DNA of 64,000 bases from Siphonodentalium dalli (GCA_032622095.1 CP136062.1:13791710-13855709), one strand, 5' to 3'. Counted from the first letter of the stretch, positions 42,926 through 56,247 are shown. Notes: generated from the letters alone by a model not told the origin. Program-made: numbers and translations.

Positions 42926-44545
42926 ACGAGTCGAAACGGAATGTGGCATATGCTTAGTATACCACAAGTCAGCAATCTGCAACTGATGAAGACCCTATCA
43001 AAAACTTTGGCACCTTTTCCAAAACATCAACCTATTAGTAACATATAAAACCAAATTCCACCTTTGGCATAAATAAATTATCTTTAGGGGGTACGTTCTA
43101 AAACATTTTCAAAATTATTTTAAACCGCTCCAGAAATATACTCTCCATTTCTAAATTTGGTTATGAGAACAGGGAACAAATTGTCTGCAAAAAATTGGGA
43201 CCCTGACCATAAAAACATGCCTATTCATTAATATGCTTAGCAGACAACCTCCCCTTTCTCATACCTAAAAACCTTTTAATGAATGTAATCCCCTTATACC
43301 AAACCATATACCACTTAAGAGATATATATGCATGTAGAACATTAATTGATGTCTACAAATAAACAATGTTTATAATGTACAATGGCTATATGTTATGTAT
43401 GTCTGTCTGTCTGTTTGTTTAGCTGTCTGTCCACCACCACGATAATTTATGTGCATTAGTATGCCTGGTTTGAACGCTGGCACCCAGCATAGTACTACTA
43501 ACTATAGGGTACTAGAACATAATATTATTAAGGGGTATAGGACAATACCTTGGAATATTCACATAATTGCCTTAATTATTATAAGGAGATACTATATTAA
43601 ATGCCAAATCCTATATTAATTTTAACGGGCATAGTTATAAGCACAAATAAAATGGACTTAATCATGTTAAAGGATATTTAAGAAAAGGAACTTTACAATT
43701 ATATAATACTATAATTTAATATGTATATACATGTATAAGATACACAAGAGATTGTTATAAATATAATCCATTAAAACATTCATACCCCTTTTATGGCATA
43801 CCCCTATAACGGCATAACCTTTATAGCAATACTGTGCTGCTAGAAACCAAAAACTATATTATACACTATTATAATATTAATATAATAATTAGATTTATTC
43901 ATAATTATATAGGGTTTGATACTCACTGCACATAATTGATAATCAACGGAATCTCATTAAGAAGGATTTGAGGGAAGTTTTATTTTAATAAAATATAAAA
44001 CATATATGTATAAATGTAATTCAAAACAATTCGATCAAAAAGCAGACTATAGACCCATTATTATCAGACTATACTTTGTGTATAAACTAAAACCAGATAC
44101 CTCATTATTGTACCTACAACATATTATTGACTTTACTTTTGACCTATATAGGCTTGTTGACCAACTTTGGTTATAATTTAAAGGGATGCACACTAATAAT
44201 TTTTTATAATTACCTACGACAATTTTAAGTTAACTTTTTATAAATGCATTCAATTATAACCATAGTGAATACTATGATTGTTACATAACAATAGTAACAA
44301 ATAATTCAACCTAAATACAATATTGATAATTAAAAGATATTTGACTGACTTCCAGGTTGCTCTATAATTTTATCTTTTACTTCTGCCTTTTTACTTTTGA
44401 CTGGCTAAAACTGCTCCTACGGCAGACTATCTGTTCATCATTAGCATAATACAGCTTCCGGTGAGCAAGGCAGGGTACCTTTTTTGTGGGCCCAGGACAC
44501 TGCGGCATCCCCCATTGCTCACTATGAATGTGGGCACCATAAAAC
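42926..44545. repeat. 1.62-kb AT-rich interspersed block, copy 3
   Basis: 1,620 bp, nearly identical to the other two copies. Private changes seen: GATGAAGACC near 42,988, AATTAGATTT near 43,888, CACACTAATAAT near 44,190 and ACAGCTTCC near 44,451. Its start is 5,385 bp after copy 2. Beyond it the array changes character and the 351-bp element appears. The three copies lie in the same orientation and no further copy occurs in the window. Confidence 0.95.
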
Positions 44546-47500
44546 TATGATTCTATGTCCCAGGATGTACGATTTGATGTCTCAGGATGTATGATTCTAT
44601 ACCCAGGATGTACGATTCTATGTCTCAGGATGTAAGATTATATGTCCCAGGATGTACGATTCTATGTCTCAGGATGTACGATTCTATGTCTCAGGATGTA
44701 CGATTCTATGTCCCAGGATGTACGATTCTATGTCTCAGGATGTACGATTCTATTTCCCAGGATGTATGATTCTATGTCTCAGGATGTACGATTCTATGTC
44801 TCAGGATGTACGATTCTATGTCCCTTGATGTACGATTCAATGTCTCAGGATGTACGATTCTATGTTTCAGGATGTACGATTATATTTCCCAGGATGTACG
44901 ATTCTATGTCTCAGGATGTACGACTATATGTCTCAGGATGTGCGATTCTATGTCCCATGATGTACGATTCAATGTCTCAGGATGTACGATTCTATGTTTC
45001 AGGATGTACGATTCTAATTCTCAGGATGTACGATTCTATGACTCAGGATCTACGATTCTGTCTCAGGATGTATGATTCTATGACTCAGGATGTACGATTC
45101 TATGTCTCAGGATGTATGATTCTATGACCCAGGATGTATGATTCTATGTCTCAGGATGTACGATTATATGTCTGAGGATGTAAGATTGTATGTCTCAGGA
45201 TGTACGATTCTATGTCCCAGGATGTACGATTCTATGTCTCAGGATGTATGATTTTATGTCTCAGGATGTAAGATTGTATGTCTCAGGATGTACGATTCTA
45301 TGTCCCATGAAGTACGATTCTATGTCCCAGGATGTATGATTCTATGTCTCAGAAAGTAAGATTATATGTACCAGGATGTACGATTCTATGTCCCAGGATG
45401 TACGATTCTATGTCCCAGGATGTACGATTCTATGACTCAGGATGTATGATTCTATGTCTCAGGATGTACGATTCTATGTCTCAGGATGTATGATTCTATG
45501 ACTCAGGATGTATGATTCTATGTCTCACGATGTACGATTCTATGTCTCAGGATGTACGATTCTATGTCTCAGTATGTGCGATTCTATTTCCCAGGATGTA
45601 CGATTATATGTCCCAGGATGTATGATTCTATGTCTCAGGATGTAAGATTGTATGTCCCAGGATGTACGATTCTATGTCTCAGGATGTACGATTCTATGTC
45701 CCAGGATGTATGATTCTATGTCTCAGGATGTACGATTCTATGTCTCAGGATGTAAGATTGTATGTCTCAGGATGTACGATTCTATGTCCCAGGATGTATG
45801 ATTCTATGTCCCAGGATGTATGATTCTATGTCTCAGGATGTAAGATTATATGTCCCAGGATGTACGATTCTATGTCCCAGGATGTAAGATTCTATTTCCC
45901 AGGATGTACGATTATATGTCCCAGGATGTACGATTCTATGTCTCAGGATGTACCCAGATGTACGATTCTATGTCTCAGGATGTACGATTCTATGTCCCAG
46001 GATGTATGATTCTATGTCCCAGGATGTATGATTCTATGTCTCAGGATGTAAGATTATATGTCCCAGGATGTACGATTCTATGTCCCAGGATGTACGATTC
46101 TATTTCCCAGGATGTACGATTATATGTCCCAGGATGTACGATTCTATGTCCCAGGATGTACGATTCTATGTCCCAGGATGTACGATTCTATGTCCCAGGA
46201 TGTATGATTCTATGTCCCAGGATGTATGATTCTATGTCTCAGGATGTAAGGTTATATGTCCCAGGATGTACGATTCTATGTCCCAGGGTGTACGATTCTA
46301 TTTCCCAGGATGTACGATTCTATGTCCCAGGATGTACGATTATATGTCCCAGGATGTACGATTGTATGTCTCAGTATGTACGATTGTATGTCCCAGGATG
46401 TACGATTATATGTCCCAGGATGTACGATTGTATGTCTCAGGATGTACGATTGTATGTCCCAGGATGTACGATTCTATGTCCCTGGATGTACGATCATATG
46501 TCCCAGGATGTACGATTCTATGTCTCATGATATATGATTCTATGTCTCAGGATGTACGATTGTATGTCTCAGGATGTACGATTATATGTCTCAGGATGTA
46601 CGATTCTATGTCTCAGGATGTACGATTCTATGTCTCAGGATGTACGATTCTATGTCCCAGGATGTACGATTCTATGTCCCAGGATGTGTGTTTCTATTTC
46701 CCAGGACGTATGATTCTATGTCTCAGGATGTATGAATCTATGTCTCAGGATGTATGATTCTATGACTCAGGATGTACGATTCTATGTCTCAGGATGTATG
46801 ATTCTATGACTCATGATGTATGATTCTATGTCTCAGGATGTATAATTCTATGCCTCAGGATGTATGATTCTATGACTCATGATGTATGATTCCATAACTC
46901 AGGATGTATGATTCTATGTCCCAGGATGTACGATTCTATGTCTCAGGATGTATGATTCTATGTCTCAGGGTGTATGATTCTATGTCTCAGGATGTATTAT
47001 TCTATGTTCCAGGATGTATGATTCTATGACTCAGGATGTATCATACTATGTCCCAGGATGTATGATTCTATGACTCAGGATGTATGATTCTATGTCACAG
47101 GATGTATGATTCTATTTCCCAGGATGTATGATACTATGTCAAAGGATGTCTGATTCTATGTCTCAGGATGTTCGATTATATATCTCAGGGTGTATGGTTC
47201 TATGTCCCAGGATGTACGATTCTATCTATGTCTCAGGATGTATGATTCTATGTCCCAGGATGTATGATTCTATGACTCAGGATGTATGATTCTCTGTCCC
47301 AGGACGTATGCTTCTATGTCACATGATGTATGATACTATGTCTCAGGTTGTATGATAATATGTCTCAAGATGTACGATTCTATGGCACAGGATGTATGAT
47401 TCTATAACTCAGGATGTATGATTCTATGTCCCATGATGTACGATTCTATGTCTCAGGATGTATGATTCTATGTCTCAGGATGTATGATTCTATTTCTCAG

Positions 47501-47627
47501 GATGTATGATTATATGTCACATGATGTATGATTCTATGTCTCAGGAAGTATGATTCTATGTCTCAGGATGTACGATTCTATGTCTCAGGATGTACGATTC
47601 TCTGTCTCAGGATGTATGATTCTATGT
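44546..47627 (+). repeat. 22-bp satellite array, segment IV
   Basis: Transition from the AT-rich-block type of array to the type carrying the 351-bp element. 44,546-45,300 follows segments II and III; from about 45,420 the order is that of the later units. The marker TACCCAGATG (a shortened monomer) is at 45,951 and the marker GTTTCTATTTCCCAGGACG at 46,690. From about 46,790 to 47,620 the monomers are unusually degenerate, including GTATCATACTATG, CAAAGGATGTCTG and a 26-bp monomer with CTATCTATG near 47,222. Confidence 0.92.
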
Positions 47628-47978
47628 CGAAAAATGGCAATAACTCCGCCAAAATGACATCAAAATCGCAGGTGTGCAAGTTCCCATGATGGTTGACATC
47701 TGTGCCAAGGTTAAAACAAATTGACTGGAAAATGACAGAATACAATCTCAGACAAAAGATGCGTCCCAAAATGTACGATTCTATGTTGAAAAAGGGCAAT
47801 AACTCCGCCGAAATGTGTCCGATTGAACTCAAAATGGCAGGTGCGCAAGTTCCCATGCTGGTTCAACCTGGTTGATATGTGTACCAAGTTTAAACAAATT
47901 TAACCAGAAAATGACTGAATACAGGCGGCGAACTGACGCACACACGGACAAGGGTCATTACTATAGTCCCCCGAATGT
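47628..47978 (+). mobile_element. 351-bp dimeric interspersed element, copy 1
   Basis: Non-satellite sequence with two homologous halves. Half A (47,628-47,744) and half B (47,787-47,923) share GGCAATAACTCCGCC, a GCAAGTTCCCATG core, AAAATGAC and GAATACA. Between them, at 47,764-47,785, sits a single 22-mer that equals a common satellite monomer at 20 of 22 bases. A tail follows (47,924-47,978) with GACGCACACACGGAC and CTATAGTCCCCCG. From memory this style resembles non-autonomous dispersed repeats of bivalves; the family is not established. No protein is encoded. A private change is GAAATGTGTCC near 47,812. Confidence 0.8.
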
Positions 47979-50508
47979 ATGTTTCTATTTCCCAGGACGT
48001 ATGATTCTATGTCTCAGGATGTATGAATCTATGTCTCAGGATGTATGATTCTATGACTCAGGATGTACGATTCTATGTCTCAGGATGTATGATTCTATGT
48101 CTCAGGATGTATGATTCTATGACTCAGGATGTACGATTCTATGTCTCAGGATGTATGATTCTATGACCCAGGATGTATGATTCTATGTCTCAGGATGTAC
48201 GATTATATGTCTGAGGATGTAAGATTGTATGTCTCAGGATGTACGATTCTATGTCCCAGGATGTACGATTCTATGTCCCAGGATGTACGATTCTATGACT
48301 CAGGATGTATGATTCTATGTCTCAGGATGTACGATTCTATGTCTCAGGATGTATGATTCTATGACTCAGGATGTATGATTCTATGTCTCACGATGTACGA
48401 TTCTATGTCTCAGGATGTACGATTCTATGTCTCAGTATGTGCGATTCTATTTCCCAGGATGTACGATTATATGTCCCAGGATGTATGATTCTATGTCTCA
48501 GGATGTAAGATTGTATGTCCCAGGATGTACGATTCTATGTCTCAGGATGTACGATTCTATGTCCCAGGATGTATGATTCTATGTCTCAGGATGTACGATT
48601 CTATGTCTCAGGATGTAAGATTGTATGTCTCAGGATGTAAGATTGTATGTCTCAGGATGTACGATTCTATGTCCCAGGATGTATGATTCTATGTCTCAGG
48701 ATGTAAGATTCTATGTCCCAGGATGTACGATTCTATGTCCCAGGATGTACGATTCTATGTCCCAGGATGTAAGATTCTATTTCCCAGGATGTACGATTCT
48801 ATGTCTCAGGATGTACCCAGATGTACGATTCTATGTCTCAGGATGTACGATTCTATGTCCCAGGATGTATGATTCTATGTCCCAGGATGTATGATTCTAT
48901 GTCTCAGGATGTAAGATTATATGTCCCAGGATGTACGATTCTATGTCCCAGGATGTACGATTCTATTTCCCAGGATGTACGATTATATGTCCCAGGATGT
49001 ACGATTCTATGTCCCAGGATGTACGATTCTATGTCCCAGGATGTACGATTCTATGTCCCAGGATGTATGATTCTATGTCCCAGGATGTATGATTCTATGT
49101 CTCAGGATGTAAGGTTATATGTCCCAGGATGTACGATTCTATGTCCCAGGGTGTACGATTCTATTTCCCAGGATGTACGATTCTATGTCCCAGGATGTAC
49201 GATTATATGTCCCAGGATGTACGATTGTATGTCTCAGTATGGTCGATTGTATGTCCCAGGATGTACGATTATATGTCCCAGGATGTACGATTGTATGTCT
49301 CAGGATGTACGATTGTATGTCCCAGGATGTACGATTCTATGTCCCTGGATGTACGATCATATGTCCCAGGATGTACGATTCTATGTCTCATGATATATGA
49401 TTCTATGTCTCAGGATGTACAATTGTATGTCTCAGGATGTACGATTATATGTCTCAGGATGTACGATTCTATGTCTCAGGATGTACGATTCTATGTCTCA
49501 GGATGTACGATTCTATGTCCCAGGATGTACGATTCTATGTCCCAGGATGTATGTTTCTATTTCCCAGGACGTATGATTCTATGTCTCAGGATGTATGAAT
49601 CTATGTCTCAGGATGTATGATTCTATGACTCAGGATGTACGATTCTATGTCTCAGGATGTATGATTCTATGACTCATGATGTATGATTCTATGTCTCAGG
49701 ATGTATAATTCTATGTCTCAGGATGTATGATTCTATGACTCATGATGTATGATTCCATAACTCAGGATGTATGATTCTATGTCCCAGGATGTACGATTCT
49801 ATGTCTCAGGATGTATGATTCTATGTCTCAGGGTGTATGATTCTATGTCTCAGGATGTATTATTCTATGTTCCAGGATGTATGATTCTATGACTCAGGAT
49901 GTATCATACTATGTCCCAGGATGTATGATTCTATGACTCAGGATGTATGATTCTATGTCACAGGATGTATGATTCTATGTCTCAGGAAGTATGATTCTAT
50001 GTCTCAGGATGTACGATTCTATGTCTCAGGATGTATGAATCTATGTCTCAGGATGTATGATTCTATGACTCAGGATGTACGATTCTATGTCTCAGGATGT
50101 ATGATTCTATGACTCATGATGTATGATTCTATGTCTCAGGATGTATAATTCTATGTCTCAGGATGTATGATTCTATGACTCATGATGTATGATTCCATAA
50201 CTCAGGATGTATGATTCTATGTCCCAGGATGTACGATTCTATGTCTCAGGATGTATGATTCTATGTCTCAGGGTGTATGATTCTATGTCTCAGGATGTAT
50301 TATTCTATGTTCCAGGATGTATGATTCTATGACTCAGGATGTATCATACTATGTCCCAGGATGTATGATTCTATGACTCAGGATGTATGATTATATGTCA
50401 CATGATGTATGATTCTATGTCTCAGGAAGTATGATTCTATGTCTCAGGATGTACGATTCTATGTCTCAGGATGTACGATTCTCTGTCTCAGGATGTATGA
50501 TTCTATGT
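47979..50508 (+). repeat. Satellite segment V (between 351-bp elements 1 and 2)
   Basis: One higher-order unit. It opens with the GTTTCTATTTCCCAGGACG marker at 47,981, has the TACCCAGATG marker at 48,814 and a second GTTTCTATTTCCC marker at 49,553, then a degenerate part leading to the next element. Relative to its neighbours, the degenerate part is shortened and contains a 440-bp (20-monomer) tandem duplication with copies starting near 49,593 and 50,033. Confidence 0.92.
49593..50472 (+). repeat. 440-bp tandem duplication
   Basis: The order from a GTATGAATC monomer at 49,593 repeats at 50,033, and the GGAAGTATG monomer near 49,986 repeats 440 bp later. 440 is exactly 20 x 22. The second copy carries an ACATGATG variant near 50,400 in place of ACAGGATG. 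The right end is approximate. Confidence 0.8.
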
Positions 50509-50859
50509 CGAAAAATGGCAATAACTCCGCCAAAATGACATCAAAATCGCAGGTGTGCAAGTTCCCATGATGGTTGACATCTGTGCCAAGGTTAAAACAA
50601 ATTGACTGGAAAATGACAGAATACAATCTCAGACAAAAGATGCGTCCCAAAATGTACGATTCTATGTTGAAAAAGGGCAATAACTCCGCCGAAATGAGTC
50701 CGATTGAACTCAAAATGGCAGGTGCGCAAGTTCCCATGCTGGTTCAACCTGGTTGATATGTGTACCAAGTTTAAACAAATTTAACCAGAAAATGACTGAA
50801 TACAGGCGGCGAACTGACGCACACACGGACAAGGGTCATTACTATAGTCCCCCGAATGT
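50509..50859 (+). mobile_element. 351-bp dimeric interspersed element, copy 2
   Basis: Same length and structure as copy 1, starting 2,881 bp after it. It carries GAAATGAGTCC in half B, the form shared by copies 2-6. The satellite resumes directly with ATGTATGTTTC at its right end. I saw no private substitution, so it is a fair reference for the family. Confidence 0.8.
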
Positions 50860-53213
50860 ATGTTTCTATTTCCCAGGACGTATGATTCTATGTCTCAGGA
50901 TGTATGAATCTATGTCTCAGGATGTATGATTCTATGACTCAGGATGTACGATTCTATGTCTCAGGATGTATGATTCTATGTCTCAGGATGTATGATTCTA
51001 TGACTCAGGATGTACGATTCTATGTCTCAGGATGTATGATTCTATGACCCAGGATGTATGATTCTATGTCTCAGGATGTACGATTATATGTCTGAGGATG
51101 TAAGATTGTATGTCTCAGGATGTACGATTCTATGTCCCAGGATGTACGATTCTATGTCCCAGGATGTACGATTCTATGACTCAGGATGTATGATTCTATG
51201 TCTCAGGATGTACGATTCTATGTCTCAGGATGTATGATTCTATGACTCAGGATGTATGATTCTATGTCTCACGATGTACGATTCTATGTCTCAGGATGTA
51301 CGATTCTATGTCTCAGTATGTGCGATTCTATTTCCCAGGATGTACGATTATATGTCCCAGGATGTATGATTCTATGTCTCAGGATGTAAGATTGTATGTC
51401 CCAGGATGTACGATTCTATGTCTCAGGATGTACGATTCTATGTCCCAGGATGTATGATTCTATGTCTCAGGATGTACGATTCTATGTCTCAGGATGTAAG
51501 ATTGTATGTCTCAGGATGTACGATTCTATGTCCCAGGATGTATGATTCTATGTCCCAGGATGTATGATTCTATGTCTCAGGATGTAAGATTATATGTCCC
51601 AGGATGTACGATTCTATGTCCCAGGATGTAAGATTCTATTTCCCAGGATGTACGATTATATGTCCCAGGATGTACGATTCTATGTCTCAGGATGTACCCA
51701 GATGTGCGATTCTATGTCTCAGGATGTACGATTCTATGTCCCAGGATGTATGATTCTATGTCCCAGGATGTATGATTCTATGTCTCAGGATGTAAGATTA
51801 TATGTCCCAGGATGTACGATTCTATGTCCCAGGATGTATGATTCTATGTCCCAGGATGTATGATTCTATGTCTCAGGATGTAAGGTTATATGTCCCAGGA
51901 TGTACGATTCTATGTCCCAGGGTGTACGATTCTATTTCCCAGGATGTACGATTCTATGTCCCAGGATGTACGATTATATGTCCCAGGATGTACGATTGTA
52001 TGTCTCAGTATGTACGATTGTATGTCCCAGGATGTACGATTATATGTCCCAGGATGTACGATTCTATGTCCCTGGATGTACGATCATATGTCCCAGGATG
52101 TACGATTCTATGTCTCATGATATATGATTATATGTCTCAGGATGTACAATTGTATGTCTCAGGATGTACGATTATATGTCTCAGGATGTACGATTCTATG
52201 TCTCAGGATGTACGATTCTATGTCTCAGGATGTACGATTCTATGTCCCAGGATGTACGATTCTATGTCCCAGGATGTATGTTTCTATTTCCCAGGACGTA
52301 AGATTCTATGTCTCAGGATGTATGAATCTATGTCTCAGGATGTATGATTCTATGACTCAGGATGTACGATTCTATGTCTCAGGATGTATGATTCTATGAC
52401 TCATGATGTATGATTCTATGTCTCAGGATGTATAATTCTATGTCTCAGGATGTATGATTCTATGACTCATGATGTATGATTCCATAACTCAGGATGTATG
52501 ATTCTATGTCCCAGGATGTACGATTCTATGTCTCAGGATGTATGATTCTATGTCTCAGGGTGTATGATTCTATGTCTCAGGATGTATTATTCTATGTTCC
52601 AGGATGTATGATTCTATGACTCAGGATGTATAATACTATGTCCCAGGATGTATGATTCTATGACTCAGGATGTATGATTCTATGTCACAGGATGTATGAT
52701 TCTATTTCCCAGGATGTATGATACTATGTCAAAGGATGTCTGATTCTATGTCTCAGGATGTTCGATTATATATCTCAGGGTGTATGGTTCTATGTCCCAG
52801 GATGTACGATTCTATGTCTCAGGATGTATGATTCTATGTCCCAGGATGTATGATTCTATGACTCAGGATGTATGATTCTCTGTCCCAGGACGTATGCTTC
52901 TATGTCACATGATGTATGATACTATGTCTCAGGTTGTATGATACTATGTCTCAAGATGTACGATTCTATGGCACAGGATGTATGATTCTATAACTCAGGA
53001 TGTATGATTCTATGTCCCATGATGTACGATTCTATGTCTCAGGATGTATGATTCTATGTCTCAGGATGTATGATTCTATTTCCCAGGATGTATGATTATA
53101 TGTCACATGATGTATGATTCTATGTCTCAGGAAGTATGATTCTATGTCTCAGGATGTACGATTCTATGTCTCAGGATGTACGATTCTCTGTCTCAGGATG
53201 TATGATTCTATGT
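50860..53213 (+). repeat. Satellite segment VI (between elements 2 and 3)
   Basis: One higher-order unit with markers at 50,862 (GTTTCTATTTCCC), 51,695 (TACCCAGATG) and 52,280 (second GTTTCTATTTCCC). It lacks several monomers present in other units near 51,830 and 52,050, giving the shortest inter-element satellite of the first five. Its degenerate part (52,380-53,200) closely follows 46,790-47,620 but lacks the CTATCTATG insertion. Confidence 0.92.
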
Positions 53214-53564
53214 CGAAAAATGGCAATAACTCCGCCAAAATGACATCAAAATCGCAGGTGTGCAAGTTCCCATGATGGTTGACATCTGTGCCAAGGTTAA
53301 AACAAATTGACTGGAAAATGACAGAATACAATCTCAGACAAAAGATGCGTCCCAAAATGTACGATTCTATGTTGAAAAAGGGCAATAACTCCGCCGAAAT
53401 GAGTCCGATTGAACTCAAAATGGCAGGTGCGCAAGTTCCCATGCTGGTTCAACCTGGTTGATATGTGTACCAAGTTTAAACAAATTTAACCAGAAAATGA
53501 CTGAATATAGGCGGCGAACTGACGCACACACGGACAAGGGTCATTACTATAGTCCCCCGAATGT
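53214..53564 (+). mobile_element. 351-bp dimeric interspersed element, copy 3
   Basis: Starts 2,705 bp after copy 2. The one private substitution seen is GAATATAGGCGG in the tail near 53,508. Both halves and the central 22-mer are intact. Confidence 0.8.
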
Positions 53565-56247
53565 ATGTTTCTATTTCCCAGGACGTATGATTCTATGTCT
53601 CAGGATGTATGAATCTATGTCTCAGGATGTATGATTCTATGACTCAGGATGTACGATTCTATGTCTCAGGATGTATGATTCTATGTCTCAGGATGTATGA
53701 TTCTATGACTCAGGATGTACGATTCTATGTCTCAGGATGTATGATTCTATGACCCAGGATGTATGATTCTATGTCTCAGGATGTACGATTATATGTCTGA
53801 GGATGTAAGATTGTATGTCTCAGGATGTACGATTCTATGTCCCAGGATGTACGATTCTATGTCTCAGGATGTATGATTTTATGTCTCAGGATGTAAGATT
53901 GTATGTCTCAGGATGTACGATTCTATGTCCCATGATGTACGATTCTATGTCCCAGGATGTATGATTCTATGTCTCAGAAAGTAAGATTATATGTACCAGG
54001 ATGTACGATTCTAGATCCCAGGATGTACGATTCTATGTCCCAGGATGTACGATTCTATGACTCAGGATGTATGATTCTATGTCTCAGGATGTACGATTCT
54101 ATGTCTCAGGATGTATGATTCTATGACTCAGGATGTATGATTCTATGTCTCACGATGTACGATTCTATGTCTCAGGATGTACGATTCTATGTCTCAGAAT
54201 GTGCGATTCTATTTCCCAGGATGTACGATTATATGTCCCAGGATGTATGATTCTATGTCTCAGGATGTAAGATTGTATGTCCCAGGATGTACGATTCTAT
54301 GTCTCAGGATGTACGATTCTATGTCCCAGGATGTATGATTCTATGTCTCAGGATGTACGATTCTATGTCTCAGGATGTAAGATTGTATGTCTCAGGATGT
54401 ACGATTCTATGTCCCAGGATGTATGATTCTATGTCCCAGGATGTATGATTCTATGTCTCAGGATGTAAGATTATATGTCCCAGGATGTACGATTCTATGT
54501 CCCAGGATGTAAGATTCTATTTCCCAGGATGTACGATTATATGTCCCAGGATGTACGATTCTATGTCTCAGGATGTACCCAGATGTACGATTCTATGTCT
54601 CAGGATGTACGATTCTATGTCCCAGGATGTATGATTCTATGTCCCAGGATGTATGATTCTATGTCTCAGGATGTAAGATTATATGTCCCAGGATGTACGA
54701 TTCTATGTCCCAGGATGTACGATTCTATTTCCCAGGATGTACGATTATATGTCCCAGGATGTACGATTCTATGTCCCAGGATGTACGATTCTATGTCCCA
54801 GGATGTACGATTCTATGTCCCAGGATGTATGATTCTATGTCCCAGGATGTATGATTCTATGTCTCAGGATGTAAGGTTATATGTCCCAGGATGTACGATT
54901 CTATGTCCCAGGGTGTACGATTCTATTTCCCAGGATGTACGATTCTATGTCCCAGGATGTACGATTATATGTCCCAGGATGTACGATTGTATGTCTCAGT
55001 ATGTACGATTGTATGTCCCAGGATGTACGATTATATGTCCCAGGATGTACGATTGTATGTCTCAGGATGTACGATTGTATGTCCCAGGATGTACGATTCT
55101 ATGTCCCTGGATGTACGATCATATGTCCCAGGATGTACGATTCTATGTCTCATGATATATGATTCTATGTCTCAGGATGTACGATTGTATGTCTCAGGAT
55201 GTACGATTATATGTCTCAGGATGTACGATTCTATGTCTCAGGATGTACGATTCTATTCTCAGGATGTACGATTCTATGTCCCAGGATGTACGATTCTGTG
55301 TCCCAGGATGTATGTTTCTATTTCCCAGGACGTATGATTCTATGTCTCAGGATGTATGAATCTATGTCTCAGGATGTATGATTCTATGACTCAGGATGTA
55401 CGATTCTATGTCTCAGGATGTATGATTCTATGACTCATGATGTATGATTCTATGTCCCAGGATGTATAATTCTATGTCTCAGGATGTATGATTCTATGAC
55501 TCATGATGTATGATTCCATAACTCAGGATGTATGATTCTATGTCCCAGGATGTACGATTCTATGTCTCAGGATGTATGATTCTATGTCTCAGGGTGTATG
55601 ATTTTATGTCTCAGGATGTATTATTCTATGTTCCAGGATGTATGATTCTATGACTCAGGATGTATCATACTATGTCCCAGGATGTATGATTCTATGACTC
55701 AGGATGTATGATTCTATGTCACAGGATGTATGATTCTATTTCCCAGGCTGTATGATACTATGTCAAAGGATGTATGATTCTATGTCTCAGGATGTTCGAT
55801 TATATATCTCAGGGTGTATGATTCTATGTCCCAGGATGTACGATTCTATGTCTCAGGATGTATGATTCTATGTCCCAGGATGTATGATTCTATGACTCAG
55901 GATGTATGATTCTCTGTCCCAGGACGTATGCTTCTATGTCACATGATGTATGATACTATGTCTCAGGTTGTATGATACTATGTCTCAAGATGTACGATTC
56001 TATGGCACAGGATGTATGATTCTATGACTCAGGATGTATGATTCTATGTCCCATGATGTACGATTCTATGTCTCAGGATGTATGATTCTATGTCTCAGGA
56101 TGTATGATTCTATTTCCCAGGATGTATGATTATATGTCACATGATGTATGATTCTATGTCTCAGGAAGTATGATTCTATGTCTCAGGATGTACGATTCTA
56201 TGTCTCAGGATGTACGATTCTCTGTCTCAGGATGTATGATTCTATGT
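53565..56247 (+). repeat. Satellite segment VII (between elements 3 and 4)
   Basis: One higher-order unit with markers at 53,567, 54,576 (TACCCAGATG) and 55,314. It includes the monomers with TCTCAGAAAGTAAG near 53,973 and TCTAGATCCC near 54,012. A monomer near 55,256 has lost two bases (TCTATTCTCAGG). Its degenerate part is at about 55,430-56,240. Confidence 0.92.

Noticed and set aside
47578-47856. 92-codon minus-strand open frame, present at each of the six 351-bp elements (also near 50,459, 53,164, 56,198, 58,941 and 63,350)
   Set aside because: It runs from satellite through the element. Its internally repeated AELLPFF and IESYIL words simply reflect the element's two halves and the embedded monomer. 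Conservation is explained by recent copying.
47693-47875. 60-codon plus-strand open frame within each 351-bp element
   Set aside because: It starts in half A, crosses the satellite-like 22-mer and ends in half B. It has no recognisable domain and its conservation follows from recent duplication.
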